Of a DNA stretch of 64,000 nucleotides, positions 30,901 through 41,900 are shown piece after piece; positions within the stretch are counted from its first letter, which is position 1; every line of letters begins with the position of its first letter. A program made the translations under genes and the position numbers. The notes under the pieces are model-generated. The model was not told the origin of the DNA. It made no database searches and saw nothing but the letters and a program-made list of their open reading frames with translations. The DNA comes from Gordius sp. MW1 (taxonomy: Eukaryota > Nematomorpha > Gordioida > Gordea > Gordiidae). The DNA is taken from the NCBI GenBank assembly GCA_964036665.1, contig OZ038526.1:9176001-9240000 (forward strand). The letters run 5' to 3'.

Positions 30901-33210
30901 TTTTAAACTCCCCTTCAACCTCATTCATAATCTCTTCCCTCGTCTCTATGAGCTTTTCCCTGATAGCAATTATTTGATCGTCAGGCATTTCCTAACATAA
31001 AATTGATTTATATTAAAGCTATCCATTATGTTACTCATATTTTGTTAGTAAAGTAATACTTACATAAAATTTATATTTGATCATAACATCACTCAAATGG
31101 TTAAAGGGGTGATAATTGTATGATGGAACTGGTTGACTGCTTATGTTAAGAGCTTTTTTCATTTTTTCCAACTCTTCTTCATTCAAAATGTCATGAAGAT
31201 CATTGGTTTCTACATGATTTTTGAACCTAAAAGAATGGAGATATTAATTTAAAACGCTATATAATTTACAAAAACACATTTATAAGGTAAAAAAATATTT
31301 ATAATGGCATTGTAACAAGTAGAACCTTTCAAAAAATTGCTTGTAGGCAGCAGTAACTTTTTTGATTGCCATATCAAGAACTTCTGTGACTTTCCTCATG
31401 TTGCCACTTCTCATTTCCCAAGTTATATAAAGGTCCCACAATGGCTCTGACTTATAATCTGAACCAACCATCTTCACTGCCTTTTCCAATAAACTAAATA
31501 GATTTTTTTTAATTTATATTTAAAAATATTCATACTTTTCTATGCTTTTGGGTGTGAATTTTTCATTTGTAATGTGTGAATTTTCAATCACAAAATTTAT
31601 GAAAAAAACCCACAAGTCAACACTATTAGGGAAATTTTCTAATGCTCGTTCGTAAATCTAATATAAAGATTTATATGTATATTGACCACAATAAATCATT
31701 TTACAAATCTTATAATTTATTAGAATATTGTTGGTGTCATATAATATTAAACCAATGTTCCATGATGATAAACTTTCTTTATAGCAGATGCTCTGAACTA
31801 ATATTTAGTATGAGTTAAATTTTAATACTAAAAACAAAACCTGCAAATTCCATGACCATACCCAATGAGATTATAAACTTGATAAATTACATAGATAAAA
31901 TACTTTATTTTAATTTATACAAACCTTATACACATCATCCATATTTCCAAATTTTTTCACAATGTCTGCATAATTTTTCCAATAGCCATAACAATAAGGA
32001 TATCGTTGCAAAAACTCATCAAATGAATTTTTCAATACACCCACAGCAATCTATATAGTAATAGTGATAAAATAAGGCTGCTATTAAGCTTACATGTTGT
32101 TTTGCTTCTTGTATAATTCTGGGGTTCCTAAGCTATATTAATTTTATTATTTAAATTGTGTAAAGTTACCAAACTCTCGGAATATTGTAACAAGCTGACC
32201 CATATGTTGAAATCAGTAATATTTTTTAAGATTTCTTGGTGATAATGCTGAAGTTGTTCAAAATATTCATACCATTCAGGGGGAGATTTGGCAAAACAAT
32301 TTCTAGCAAAGTATAATTTATTAAGTAATAACTCTTCATAAATTTTTTGATTTTCAGACGTCATATGCTCAATATAAGTCACAACATCCAAGGTTTTGAT
32401 ACTGGATTCTGAAATTGAATTAATATCTCTTAAAAAATGATTATCATCTAAATCAACTGCAGATATAGGTCCATCAAACACTTCCACTTTAGAGGACTGA
32501 TAATTTATCTGAGATTTGTTTTCATTTTGCAAATTAGGGGCCAAAGTTATAGAGTCAGAACCTAAATTATTAATTGATATGTTGGTGTGTATATGCTCTA
32601 TACCATTGTGCATATTATTATTATTATCATTTTGTAATATTGGATCAGCCTGTAAAGGCTGTGTATGATTAGCTTCTTGCGAACTAAGAGTAACATCCTT
32701 AATTTTAAAATCAATAATCTTACTATTTTCTTCCAACTCATTATCAATTTCTCCATTACATAATTTGGAAGACTTGTCATTTGTTTCTGAATTAACAATA
32801 TCCATATTTGAATCAACCATATCCTTGATTTTATCATTTAATGGAGTTAAGGAATTATCTAAAGTTGAATCGATAAAAGCATCAAGTAAGGTATCTTCTT
32901 TATTGACAGTTACATGCTCTGGAGTTTGAATATTTATGGGTGAAGGGTCTAAATTTTCGTTAAGTATATAAATGCCATTAATATGGTCAGAAGAATTAAC
33001 TACGGCTACTTCGTCATTGATCTTAAGTTTTTTAGAAGGGTTGTCGGATATGTCGTCCTCTAGGACATCTTGTTGCGGATCAATGATTTCCTCCTCTAAT
33101 TCATCTAGAGTAACATCCTCAGTTGCTTTGTCTTCGCATTTTCCAATTGCCTTGTTCTTAAGAGCGACTTTTCTCCCTCTGCCTTTCCGTGATTTTGCTT
33201 TACGAACCAT
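27910..33210 (-). CDS. PRPF39: PRPF39, U1 snRNP-associated pre-mRNA splicing factor, 14 exons
   Basis: Fourteen minus-strand exons join in frame to 949 aa: 33210-32170, 32132-32094, 32050-31925, 31657-31536, 31493-31326, 31226-31064, 30991-30878, 30581-30381, 30162-30036, 29624-29413, 29089-29030, 28939-28758, 28399-28322, 28126-27910. From about residue 310 on it is a run of HAT (half-a-TPR) repeats with the family's signatures: [81 protein letters not shown]. The C-terminus is Tyr/Ala-rich ([13 protein letters not shown]), like the Tyr-rich end of animal PRPF39. The protein acts in the nucleus in U1 snRNP function and 5' splice-site choice. Residues 1-300 are acidic and poorly conserved, opening with a Lys/Arg-rich [14 protein letters not shown], which decided the start; an ATG at 33297 would add 29 unlikely residues. 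Longer than the human protein (about 669 aa), chiefly in this N-terminal part. Confidence 0.93.
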
Positions 33211-33837
33211 TAAAAAGTAATAAAGGAACAAGTGTGAGAGATAAAATGGCGTACAATTTATTGAATGAAGACAACTTGCTCCATACACATAATCCAATAT
33301 AGTGGTATAGTAGTTAAGTTGATGTTATGCGCCGACTTGGACATAAACACATAGCTAGCATAACTGCTAGGACGCATAAGCTTTGTCATCAAGAGGGGTA
33401 AAATGCTTGAGGGGTTAAGTTGTAACAGCAAATACAAACTCAAGCAGTAGGAATATTAACCTGTTTACGATAAAAGTAGTTTTGTACGGGCAATTGCTAA
33501 TAGCAAGTTGCTTATCCATTTTCCTCAACGAATGTGTTAATTAATTATGGGACATATCGCATTTAATTTGCTCAGCAAATGTGTTAATTACATATGTCTT
33601 ATGTGACATATCGCCTATACCCTCTTCCCTTAGCATGAGTTGTTATTCTTATTTTAAAAAGACCTCTGTTAAAAAGTGGGGTAGAGTTATACCCCACGAA
33701 TACTCTCGCGTTCGGGATATTTAGGAATACGCTCGAGGGTTTAACTCAGTTTTTTGGAATTAATATTGAAATTCAACAAAATGATTTGCGTTTAATTTGT
33801 TATGTGCACTAAGATGGCGGCCTACACCCTTACTTTC

Positions 33838-33970
33838 CAATTACACAGGTCTACAAATATTGACTTTGTGATTCTATTCCGTTATCTGGCAAATGAATCC
33901 GATAAAGAATTCTACGCTACACTATAATGTGTTCTTAATTTTTTCCCGAGTCGTTTAAATTTTGAGGTAT
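33838..33970. repeat. Diverged copy of a palindrome arm
   Basis: CCAATTACACAGGTCTACAA matches the outer end of the palindrome at 25097-25116, and ATCCGATAAAG .. TTTTTTCCCGAGTCGTTTAA follows in the same order as ATTCCGATAGAG .. TTTTTTCCTATACGTCAAG there. Only one arm is present. Confidence 0.5.
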
Positions 33971-34116
33971 GAGGTTAAAGATGCTTCCTTTTTATATATA
34001 ATTGATTAACCTACAGAGCTAGAATTTTATTTTTTGTTTCAATTCTATATTTATTTTATTCACGTTTATATGACCCAACCAGCATTGAAATTCTTCCTAC
34101 TAGGTCTGGGAAAACG

Positions 34117-34565
34117 GAGTAAATTATTACCATAGACTAGATAGACTGCTCATGCCATATGTTGCATATGGTTAATTGTGTGTCAAATTTTCCTCCATTT
34201 TGAAGAGGGCAACTGGTGTATTTTAACCATGTAATTCTGCCCTATAACAGTCAATTTACCTTCCTCACTAGTTTATAAATTGAAACGAACGTCTATATGT
34301 TAATATTATACAAAATAACAATTAATATTGATGGCGCTATATTATTAAACAAACTTTAATTGCATTTTTTACATTTTTAATTTTTATATATTGTGTAAAT
34401 GATATTTATTTTAAAATGCTGCTTTTGACATCTACCCAATTCAATATTTTTTTTATTTACCTTTAATTTGCGAAAAATACTAATTTCTATATGATCACCA
34501 CTTTACAATGTGCCTTTCGAAATGAAGGAAAAAGGGTACACGTGCGTTGATGAGCAGTCTATTAG
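34117..34565. repeat. Interspersed repeat related to 7478-8110
   Basis: Shares ordered blocks with 7478-8110, including the opening GAGTAAATTATT .. ATAGACTAG, a TCATG..CATATGTT block and a closing GTACAC block. Family not identified. Confidence 0.45.
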
Positions 34566-35507
34566 TCTATGATTATATATAACATATTACATATGTGATG
34601 TTTATAATCAATTTATTCTCTCCCTCCACTTACTTTCCCTCCTTTTCATCCACTTCCACTCCCTTATTGTGTGCTCGACTAGATATGGGGGCGGAAGTAA
34701 AAGAGGAGGAGAAAGGGAGGGGGGGGAGAAAGAAAGGGAAAATGTTGTCCTAAAAATAATTGATTAATTGAAACACGGATAAACCGAAATATAAGGTTTG
34801 TCCATTCACCATTGTGATTAAACGTTAGAGTTTAGAATCTCATAATAATTATCTTAATAGTGAGTTCAAATGTTAATTGAACACAAAGCCTTCAATAATA
34901 ATAATTGGAAATTACTCTTAACTAGACTTTTAAAATCGTCACGCCAATGACTAAATATTACTTGACACTTCGATTTATTAAGTTTTTTAGCATGAGCCTA
35001 TCCAGATAAAAAGGGAGGAGGAGCCCCACTAAATAAATAAAGTAAGTTAAAATATTGCTTGAAATTTCACAAATTTCTAAATCATCCCTAAAATTTATTA
35101 TTGATTGGCTCAATTCTGGCTAAAACCATGTTATAGGACATAATTTAAAATTTGATATTTATTCAATGGATAAAGCAATTACAAAATATATTCGAAATGA
35201 AGACTACTGAGTAACATTTTCAATATTCAAAAGTTAAAAAAATTTCTCAAGCTTTTGAAAATGGATTGAAATTTATTTTATCTTGCAATCTTTTACATTA
35301 ACCTTTAGATGTAATAAAAACTAGACTATTATTTTAAGATTTTTTACGAACAAAACTTTAGCAACTTACCTTCAGTTAATTTAACCGAATGTGGAATCCA
35401 TGTTTGACCCGTCCAACCACGTGAATTTCAAGTCTCTGAAAAGTTAATTGGTTCAATAAAGCCTCGTTTTTATCAAATGACACCACCCAAATCCAGCCAT
35501 AGTATAT

Positions 35508-35735
35508 TAATAGCTATGCAATTTATGGGCTCGTTTTTTGTTGTCCGTCCGTCCGTTGTCCGTTGTCCACCAAGTTATTGGCCCCAGCTTTGTGACCTGG
35601 AGGTCTAGAGTTCAATTCCAGGAGAGGACGAATTTTTTTTATTTTTTTTTTAAATTAAATTAATACTTTGTTCTTGTTAATACCATTGATAATATGACTT
35701 TTTGACCGTCCGCTGGCTACTGACCGATGAAATAT
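35508..35735 (+). repeat. SINE-like repeat copy
   Basis: Head TAGCTATGCAATTTATGGGC and TTGTCCGTCCGTCCGTTGTC, then GTGACCTGGAGGTCTAGAGT with B-box-like GAGTTCAATTCC, an A/T run, and the shared tail TTGTTCTTGTTAATACCATT .. GACCGTCCGCTGGCTACTGA. Confidence 0.65.
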
Positions 35736-35814
35736 ATTGATCTTCTAAACATAAAACACAACTTTATTATTTCATTATCTATGTAAATAACATAAAACTT
35801 CTACCATTTTAATA

Positions 35815-36046
35815 CCAGCAGGGTGTGAGTGGGTATAGCGGCTTGTGTCCTGTAGGCTCGTGTTCAATCCCAGGAGAGGACCAATTTTTTTTATTTTAAA
35901 TTAAATTCATATTTTGTTCTTGTTAATACCATTGATAATATAAATTTTTGACCGTCCGCTGGCTACTGACCAATGAAAAAATGACCATTGGCCAAAGAAA
36001 TCGAAATTTTATTTTTTCGTTTCTGAAATGGGTATATTAGGTTAAC
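35815..36046 (+). repeat. SINE-like repeat copy
   Basis: GGGTATAGCGGCTTGTGTCC .. CTCGTGTTCAATCCCAGGAG has A-box and B-box-like segments at tRNA-like spacing, then the shared tail through GACCAATGAAAAAATGACCA and GTATATTAGGTTAA. It is cut at 36046/36055 by the foldback element. Confidence 0.65.
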
Positions 36047-36055
36047 ATTGATAAT

Positions 36056-37558
36056 GGGTGTTATTTAACTGCTAAGTAAATAATTACAAATTGCTAAGTA
36101 ATTTATGCTAAGTATTTTAATTAAGGTGCTAAGTATTTTATTAAAAAACGCTAAGTATTTTATGCTAAGTATTTTAATCTAAATGCTAAGTATTTTATTC
36201 TAAATGCTAAGTATTTTAATCTAAATGCTAAGTATTTTATTTTTAAATGCTAAGTATTTTAAAGGAAATGCTAAGTATTTTATTTTAAATGCTAAATATT
36301 TTAAAGAAAATGCTAAGTATTTTATTTTTAAATGCTAAATTTTTTATTTTTAAATGCTAAGTTTTTATTATTAAATTGCAGAGTTTTTATTTTGATATAC
36401 TAAGTTTTTTTTATTAAAATGCTAAATATTTTATTAAAAAAATCTAAATTATGAGTTTTAATCAAAATGCTGAGTATTAAAAAAATATAAGATAATAAGG
36501 TTTTAAAGCTAAAAAGGACAAAGTTTTAATGGTAATAATTTCAAAGAAAATGTTTAATTTTTAAAAAATGCTAGGTTTTCTATTTTGAAATGCTAAGTTA
36601 TTAAAGTTTTTTAATTCAAAGTTTTATTTATGACACAAAAGTGTTAAAATTTGAAGTTAAGTTTTAACCAAAATTTATAGTTGAAAAATATAATATTTCA
36701 ATTTTATTAGGTTATAATATAAAAAATAATTAATTTTAGATTTGAATAAAAAAATATGATTATTTATTTGTAGGTGAAGAAATACCCTTCATGTTCTATA
36801 ATGACTTCATATATAAAATAATCTAAATAGCCAATGGGATAATTGATAGAGATTTTATTCAACTAAAATAAACCCTAACCCTAACCTAATAACACAACCA
36901 TTTTATCCCCCAAAACAGCTTTAAATGCATTATGAATTGCACTAGCTGCATCAATGACAATAACTTCAAAAACTGCATTTTTATTACTTAATTTCATGAC
37001 CTCATTAGTCAAAATTACATGAATTTAAAATGAACAGACAGCTCTATTTGTTTAAATTTATAAAATCTTTACTTAGCATAATTTATTTATAAACCTAGAT
37101 AATATACTTAGCATAATTTATTTAAATACTTAGCAAGTAATTTAAATACTTGGCACAATTTATTTAAATACTTAGCAATAATTTAAATACTTAGCATAAT
37201 ATATTTAAATACTTAGCAATAATTTAAATACTTAGCATAATATATTTAAATACTTAGCAATAATTTAAATACTTAGCATAATATATTTAAATACTTAGCA
37301 TATAATTTAAATACTTAGCAAAACATTAAAATACTTAGCAAACAAATAAAATACTTAGCAAATAAATAAAATACTTAGCATAATTTATTTAAATATTTAG
37401 CAAATGAATAAAATAATTAGCATTTGAATTTAATACTTAGCATTAATTTAAATACTTAGCAAACGAATTAAATACTTAGCAAATGAATAAAATACTTAGC
37501 AATGACGCTAAAAATACTTAGCAATTTGAATAAACTACTTAGCAAATAATTTGTTGTG
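36056..37558. mobile_element. Foldback element with arms of short tandem units (MULE-like)
   Basis: A 1503-bp element whose arms are built of about 20 units each: GCTAAGTATTTTA-type repeats in the left arm (about 36070-36600) and the inverted TAAATACTTAGCA in the right arm (about 37070-37545). A middle segment of about 450 bp is mostly non-repeated and has no coding frame. It is flanked by identical 9-mers ATTGATAAT (36047-36055 and 37559-37567), and the related SINE junction at 6366-6388 shows the same sequence without the element. 9-bp duplications are typical of Mutator-like elements; arms of short tandem units recall foldback elements. Confidence 0.8.
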
Positions 37559-37735
37559 ATTGATAATTACCCTATGCCCTTTCCTACAAGGGCCTACGCC
37601 TCTACTGATATGGGTCCCAGTGCCCCTACAAAAGCCTATGCCTCTACTGATGTGAATTCGAATCCCGGCGAGGGCAATTTTTTTTATTTTTTAAATTAAT
37701 ATATTGTTCTTGTTAATACCATTTATCTTTTTAAA
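37559..37735 (+). repeat. SINE-like repeat, continuation after foldback insertion
   Basis: ATGCCCTTTCCTACAAGGGC, two GCCTAYGCCTCTACTGATRT words, GAATTCGAATCCCGGCGAGG (B box) and the tail start TTGTTCTTGTTAATACCATT, as at 6380-6600. Confidence 0.6.
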
Positions 37736-37744
37736 TATTTGTAT

Positions 37745-37990
37745 AAATTAATAATTAACTAATAATTTTGCATTTAATACCCCCCTATGGGCATTCTCGC
37801 CCCTTCCCATCTTTCTCGCCCATAAATTGCATAGCAAATATGCTACGTTTATACGGAGTAAAGATGAGTCGTCCCCCCTTCCCTTCCCCTCCTCCCCTTC
37901 CCCCCACCCCTTCCCCTCTCCTTCCCCTCCCCTTCCCCTCTCCCCCTTCCCACGAGGGCCGAAGGCCCGAGTTTTACCTTGTACTCGGGC
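37745..37990 (-). repeat. Pyrimidine-tract repeat, inverted copy of 2555-2790
   Basis: The reverse complement, in order, of the repeat at 2555-2790: TTTAATACCCCCCTA, CTCGCCCATAAATTGCATAG, GATGAGTCGTC, a C/T-only tract of about 70 bases, and a GGGCCGAAGGCCC hairpin. Open frames crossing the C/T tract are artefacts. Confidence 0.7.
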
Positions 37991-38931
37991 TCTAGACTAA
38001 ATTCAATTAATTTATATTTAACCTCGGCCAAATAGTAAGAAAAATTTAGGGGCCGGTGCAGTTTGCATTGATTCATAAAGATTTTTTAGTGGCGCATGCA
38101 GGACTGTTTGTTGTTATATGTAGAGCCTCAACATTTTAACAGTAAAAATAAAAACTAATATTTACGAGTGGTTAGGAAGTTGCTTACAAAATGATAATTT
38201 TCCTCAGTTGGTCAATTTATATATACAAACTATTTTTTGACCTTATTATTTTAAGGGAACAGAAGCATGTTTAAAGCCGGATTATGGTTAAAACAAATGA
38301 AACCGTTAAGTTTAGGCCAAAAATCTATTTAGAATGCGAAGAAACTATCAGAAAACAGATGCAACCAATTGTATCGCAAGTTTTAGTTTTAAAACACTAA
38401 AATCTTAAAATAGAAAACGTTAAGATAGGCTATGTGGAGTGGCATTGTTTGTGAATCGTATTTTTAAACACCTAAATAATATATTCACTTTTAGCCAAAA
38501 GAATTATTTACAATTTTATTTCAAATTTAATTGTACGACAATTCAAGAAGGCCTCATATTTATGTCAATTTTTCATTGTTTAAATCGAATCGCTCATTCA
38601 CCTTAAAATTGAAGCAAAATTATACCAAAGTTTTCCATTAAAAATTGGATGACACGTGGGAACTTTCATTTTCAATATAACCTTGTAAAATTGTAGATCT
38701 CCCCATGGTAATTTTGCAATGTAAATAGTTGTTTAAGCACGTCAAGTTAAAGCACAAATGATGGGTCATTGTTTATAATTGTAACAATTGAAAGTTGATA
38801 TTTAAGGATAATAGCACTTTTTTTATTTGCTTGTTTCATTATGAAATTTCACATGAACTTTATCAAACTTACTTATTCCTCATAAAATTTTTCCATATAT
38901 TTCGATTCAAAATATTTATCCATGATTTCAG

Positions 38932-41900
38932 TGAAATGTGCAGCATTTATATGGATTTCTTTGCTAAATGTGACACAGGTAAAACACCTTTTTGGGGGAA
39001 ACTTTTTAACGCAGTCAGGTTGAGTTTTGCTCAAATCTAATTCGGTTAGGGGGAACAGCATTGTTTTAACGAAATCAAATTTAAAAGAATATTATTAAAA
39101 TTATTAAGATCATTCGCCGTAGCGGAATGTTTACCCAATATTTACGATTCTTAATTTTATAATTTATTTATCTCACCTTTACAAAATATGTAACCCTCTT
39201 TATAAATATAATAAATGATTAAAATCTAAAAAAAATTAATATGACAAAATATACCATAAGTTTGATTGCACAAAAAATGTTTGACTTTATTATTTCTTGC
39301 GTCTAACTCAACAAAATTTTATATATGTTTATTTTGCGTGGGCGAGGATGCATCGCAAAAATATATTTTCCAACATATTTGCATAATTAATAAAAAATGA
39401 AATATTTAGGTTTTGTCGATTATGAAATAACGTTAGAGATTTGTAGGCCATGTATAGAAATTTCATTAAATTTACTGATTTATATTAAAAAAATACTTTT
39501 GTTATTTAAGTTAAGAGGCTCAATATTAAATAAAAGCAAAAAAAACAGGAAAAACTTTATTCTTCTTTAATGAGGCATTATTTAATTTAATATAAATGTT
39601 TCATTGACTTTATAAAATACCTTATTTTGCAATATCCATATTTTATTTAAATTCTTTCTATAAAGAAGTTTTAGCCTTGTAAAGAAATATTTATGAGTCG
39701 AGTAATCTAAAAGCGACTTGTTACCAGATGCAATCGAATTTATAAATGTTTATGTGTATTATTTATAATTAAAGGGTACGTTTCAACCGGAAAACAAAAC
39801 ATATAGTATCGAAAGTAAATTTTAAAAATAAAATTCGTGCTTTTTTATAAATATGTTTTATTTCCTCTAAATCTTAAGCATATTTAGTTAATGCGATTTT
39901 ATCGATTTGAAAACAATAGTTTTAAAGGACATATTACTGTCGCAACGTAGAAATAAACTCAATCACTTGTTCAAAGCAGCAATATAAAATATTAATATTG
40001 TTATTGCCTAATATTTTATTGTTATAGAATTAATATTATTTTTTTTTCAAACAAAACGATAGTAGTTTATTTCCAAATAATTAAGTATGTTGTATGCTAA
40101 AATATAATAAATCAATGAGCTAGCATCGAGCCATGGATTGAGATTGATGAATATTGTTGGAATTAATTAAAAAAACCGATTATATTGTTAGTGTCCATAT
40201 ATTTACCTTTATTAGAAATTAGTTGTAACTCTCAAACAACCATAGGCCGGATAAATGTTATTGTCCACTATGCCTCATCCTTTTTCGGTGGATTTACTAT
40301 AAACGGTGAACACAATTTTACTAGCTCTTATAGTCAAACTAAGAAATCAGAGCATTCCGCGATGAATAATGATAACCTATTTTGGATAAAGTCGAGTGCT
40401 GAAAACATTTCAACTAGCCTTGGTTTAATCAATATTACCATAACATTTTCGATTCCTCATAATTTTGTTGGAGTCCAAAATTCTATTAAGGTAATAAAAA
40501 TCAAAGTGAATATCAATTATAAAATTTATTATTTAAATTTTTATTGAGTTATATAATTGTAACTTAAATTTTTATTAAATCTTGTCATCTGCTTGTAATT
40601 AAAACAGTTATGTATAAAGATTTGTTTTAAGCGATCTGGACAAAGATTTAAATTTTATATGTATTAAAAGTTAAGTTTCCATTAATTGAATTACTTAAAG
40701 CGTTTTATTAATTATTTGCTCATGAACTTAGTCAAATATCCTATCCCACGCTAGCATTTTTAATGCGCGATTCAACCCTAATATTTTCACGAAGAATGAC
40801 ATCCAGATACCATTAATATGTCACACGAATCTGAATGAGCAGAATAAGTAAATTACTATAAAAAATTTACAAAATCATATCTGGCGCTTTAATTAAATTA
40901 GTAATATATTGAAATTAAGCCTTACCTAAATAATTGACCTTATGAACCTTGGACTTAAATAAATTTTAAATTCTTTCAAATTACTTGTTTCAGTAATATT
41001 GCAAAAGTTTAACAAAATGAAATAGTTGTGGCTAAAAAGTTAATAAAAAAATTTAATTTACCTGCACATAGGCCTTTAGCAAAATATTTTAGCCAGGGGC
41101 GAAGGGCAGCGCTGCCCCCCCCCAAATGGCGAAAGCAAAATTTTTTCAATGCAAAACCTTAAAAATTAAAAAAATTGACGTTTGCCCCCCTTTTATTGAA
41201 CTTTAACCGTTTTGCCCCTCCCCCCCCCTAATCCAGAACTTGGCTACGCCCATGAATATACATGCCATAAATATGATTAATTTTACTCAAATTTTACTTA
41301 AATTTGATCATTATGCGCAATTATGGTTCCATAATTGTATGATTTTAGTTATTCGAAGATAATCTAGCTAAAATAACAGGAAATAATTCTTAAGAAAATA
41401 AAATTTCATATGACCCTTCTTAACTTTTATCCTCAATTTGATTTTTAAAAGTTATTTAAATTTATTTAAAATTTAGGGATTGGTTTACTATGTGCATTAA
41501 GTTAAAGGTAATTGTGAGGGTAAAAAAATTATTTTATTAATTAAAAAGATAATACAATAGATTGGTAAACAACTGATATTATAAAGTAAGGGAGTAGGTC
41601 GCCATATTAGCGCATATTTTAACAATATTAACTTGCTCATTTTTAAAATGATCTTATTTCTTTTCAAGAACATTATTAAGCTGCTATAACATAATAATAC
41701 CCCTCAACAAATAATAATTAATTTGAAACTAAACTGTTATTGTAATTTTATAATCCACGGGGATACCGGGGCTTGTAGTAGACCGCGGTCACTTATATCT
41801 TTTCAATTATCTGTAAAAATAATCGAGAAATATTAAAATTTGGACCATATGTGTATTTTGTCATATGGTATAAGTGACAAAGAAAATTTCTGATAAAAAA

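Larger units (their letters stand above)
33211..35507. other. PRPF39 upstream region and intergenic DNA
   Basis: PRPF39 promoter and 5' UTR should lie in the first few hundred bases. A relative of the palindrome arm is at 33838-33970, a repeat shared with 7478-8110 at 34117-34565, and a purine tract at about 34685-34740. No other gene seen. Confidence 0.4.

Noticed and set aside
36869-36890. CCCTAACCCTAACC as telomeric repeat
   Set aside because: Only two units, in the middle of a transposable element; also two-unit GTTAGGGTTAG at 9555. Chance or interstitial remnants.
37857-37985. Possible hammerhead ribozyme (GATGAGTCG with GGGCCGAAGGCCC)
   Set aside because: The conserved CUGAUGA is not present and the GAAA and cleavage site cannot be placed with pairing stems.
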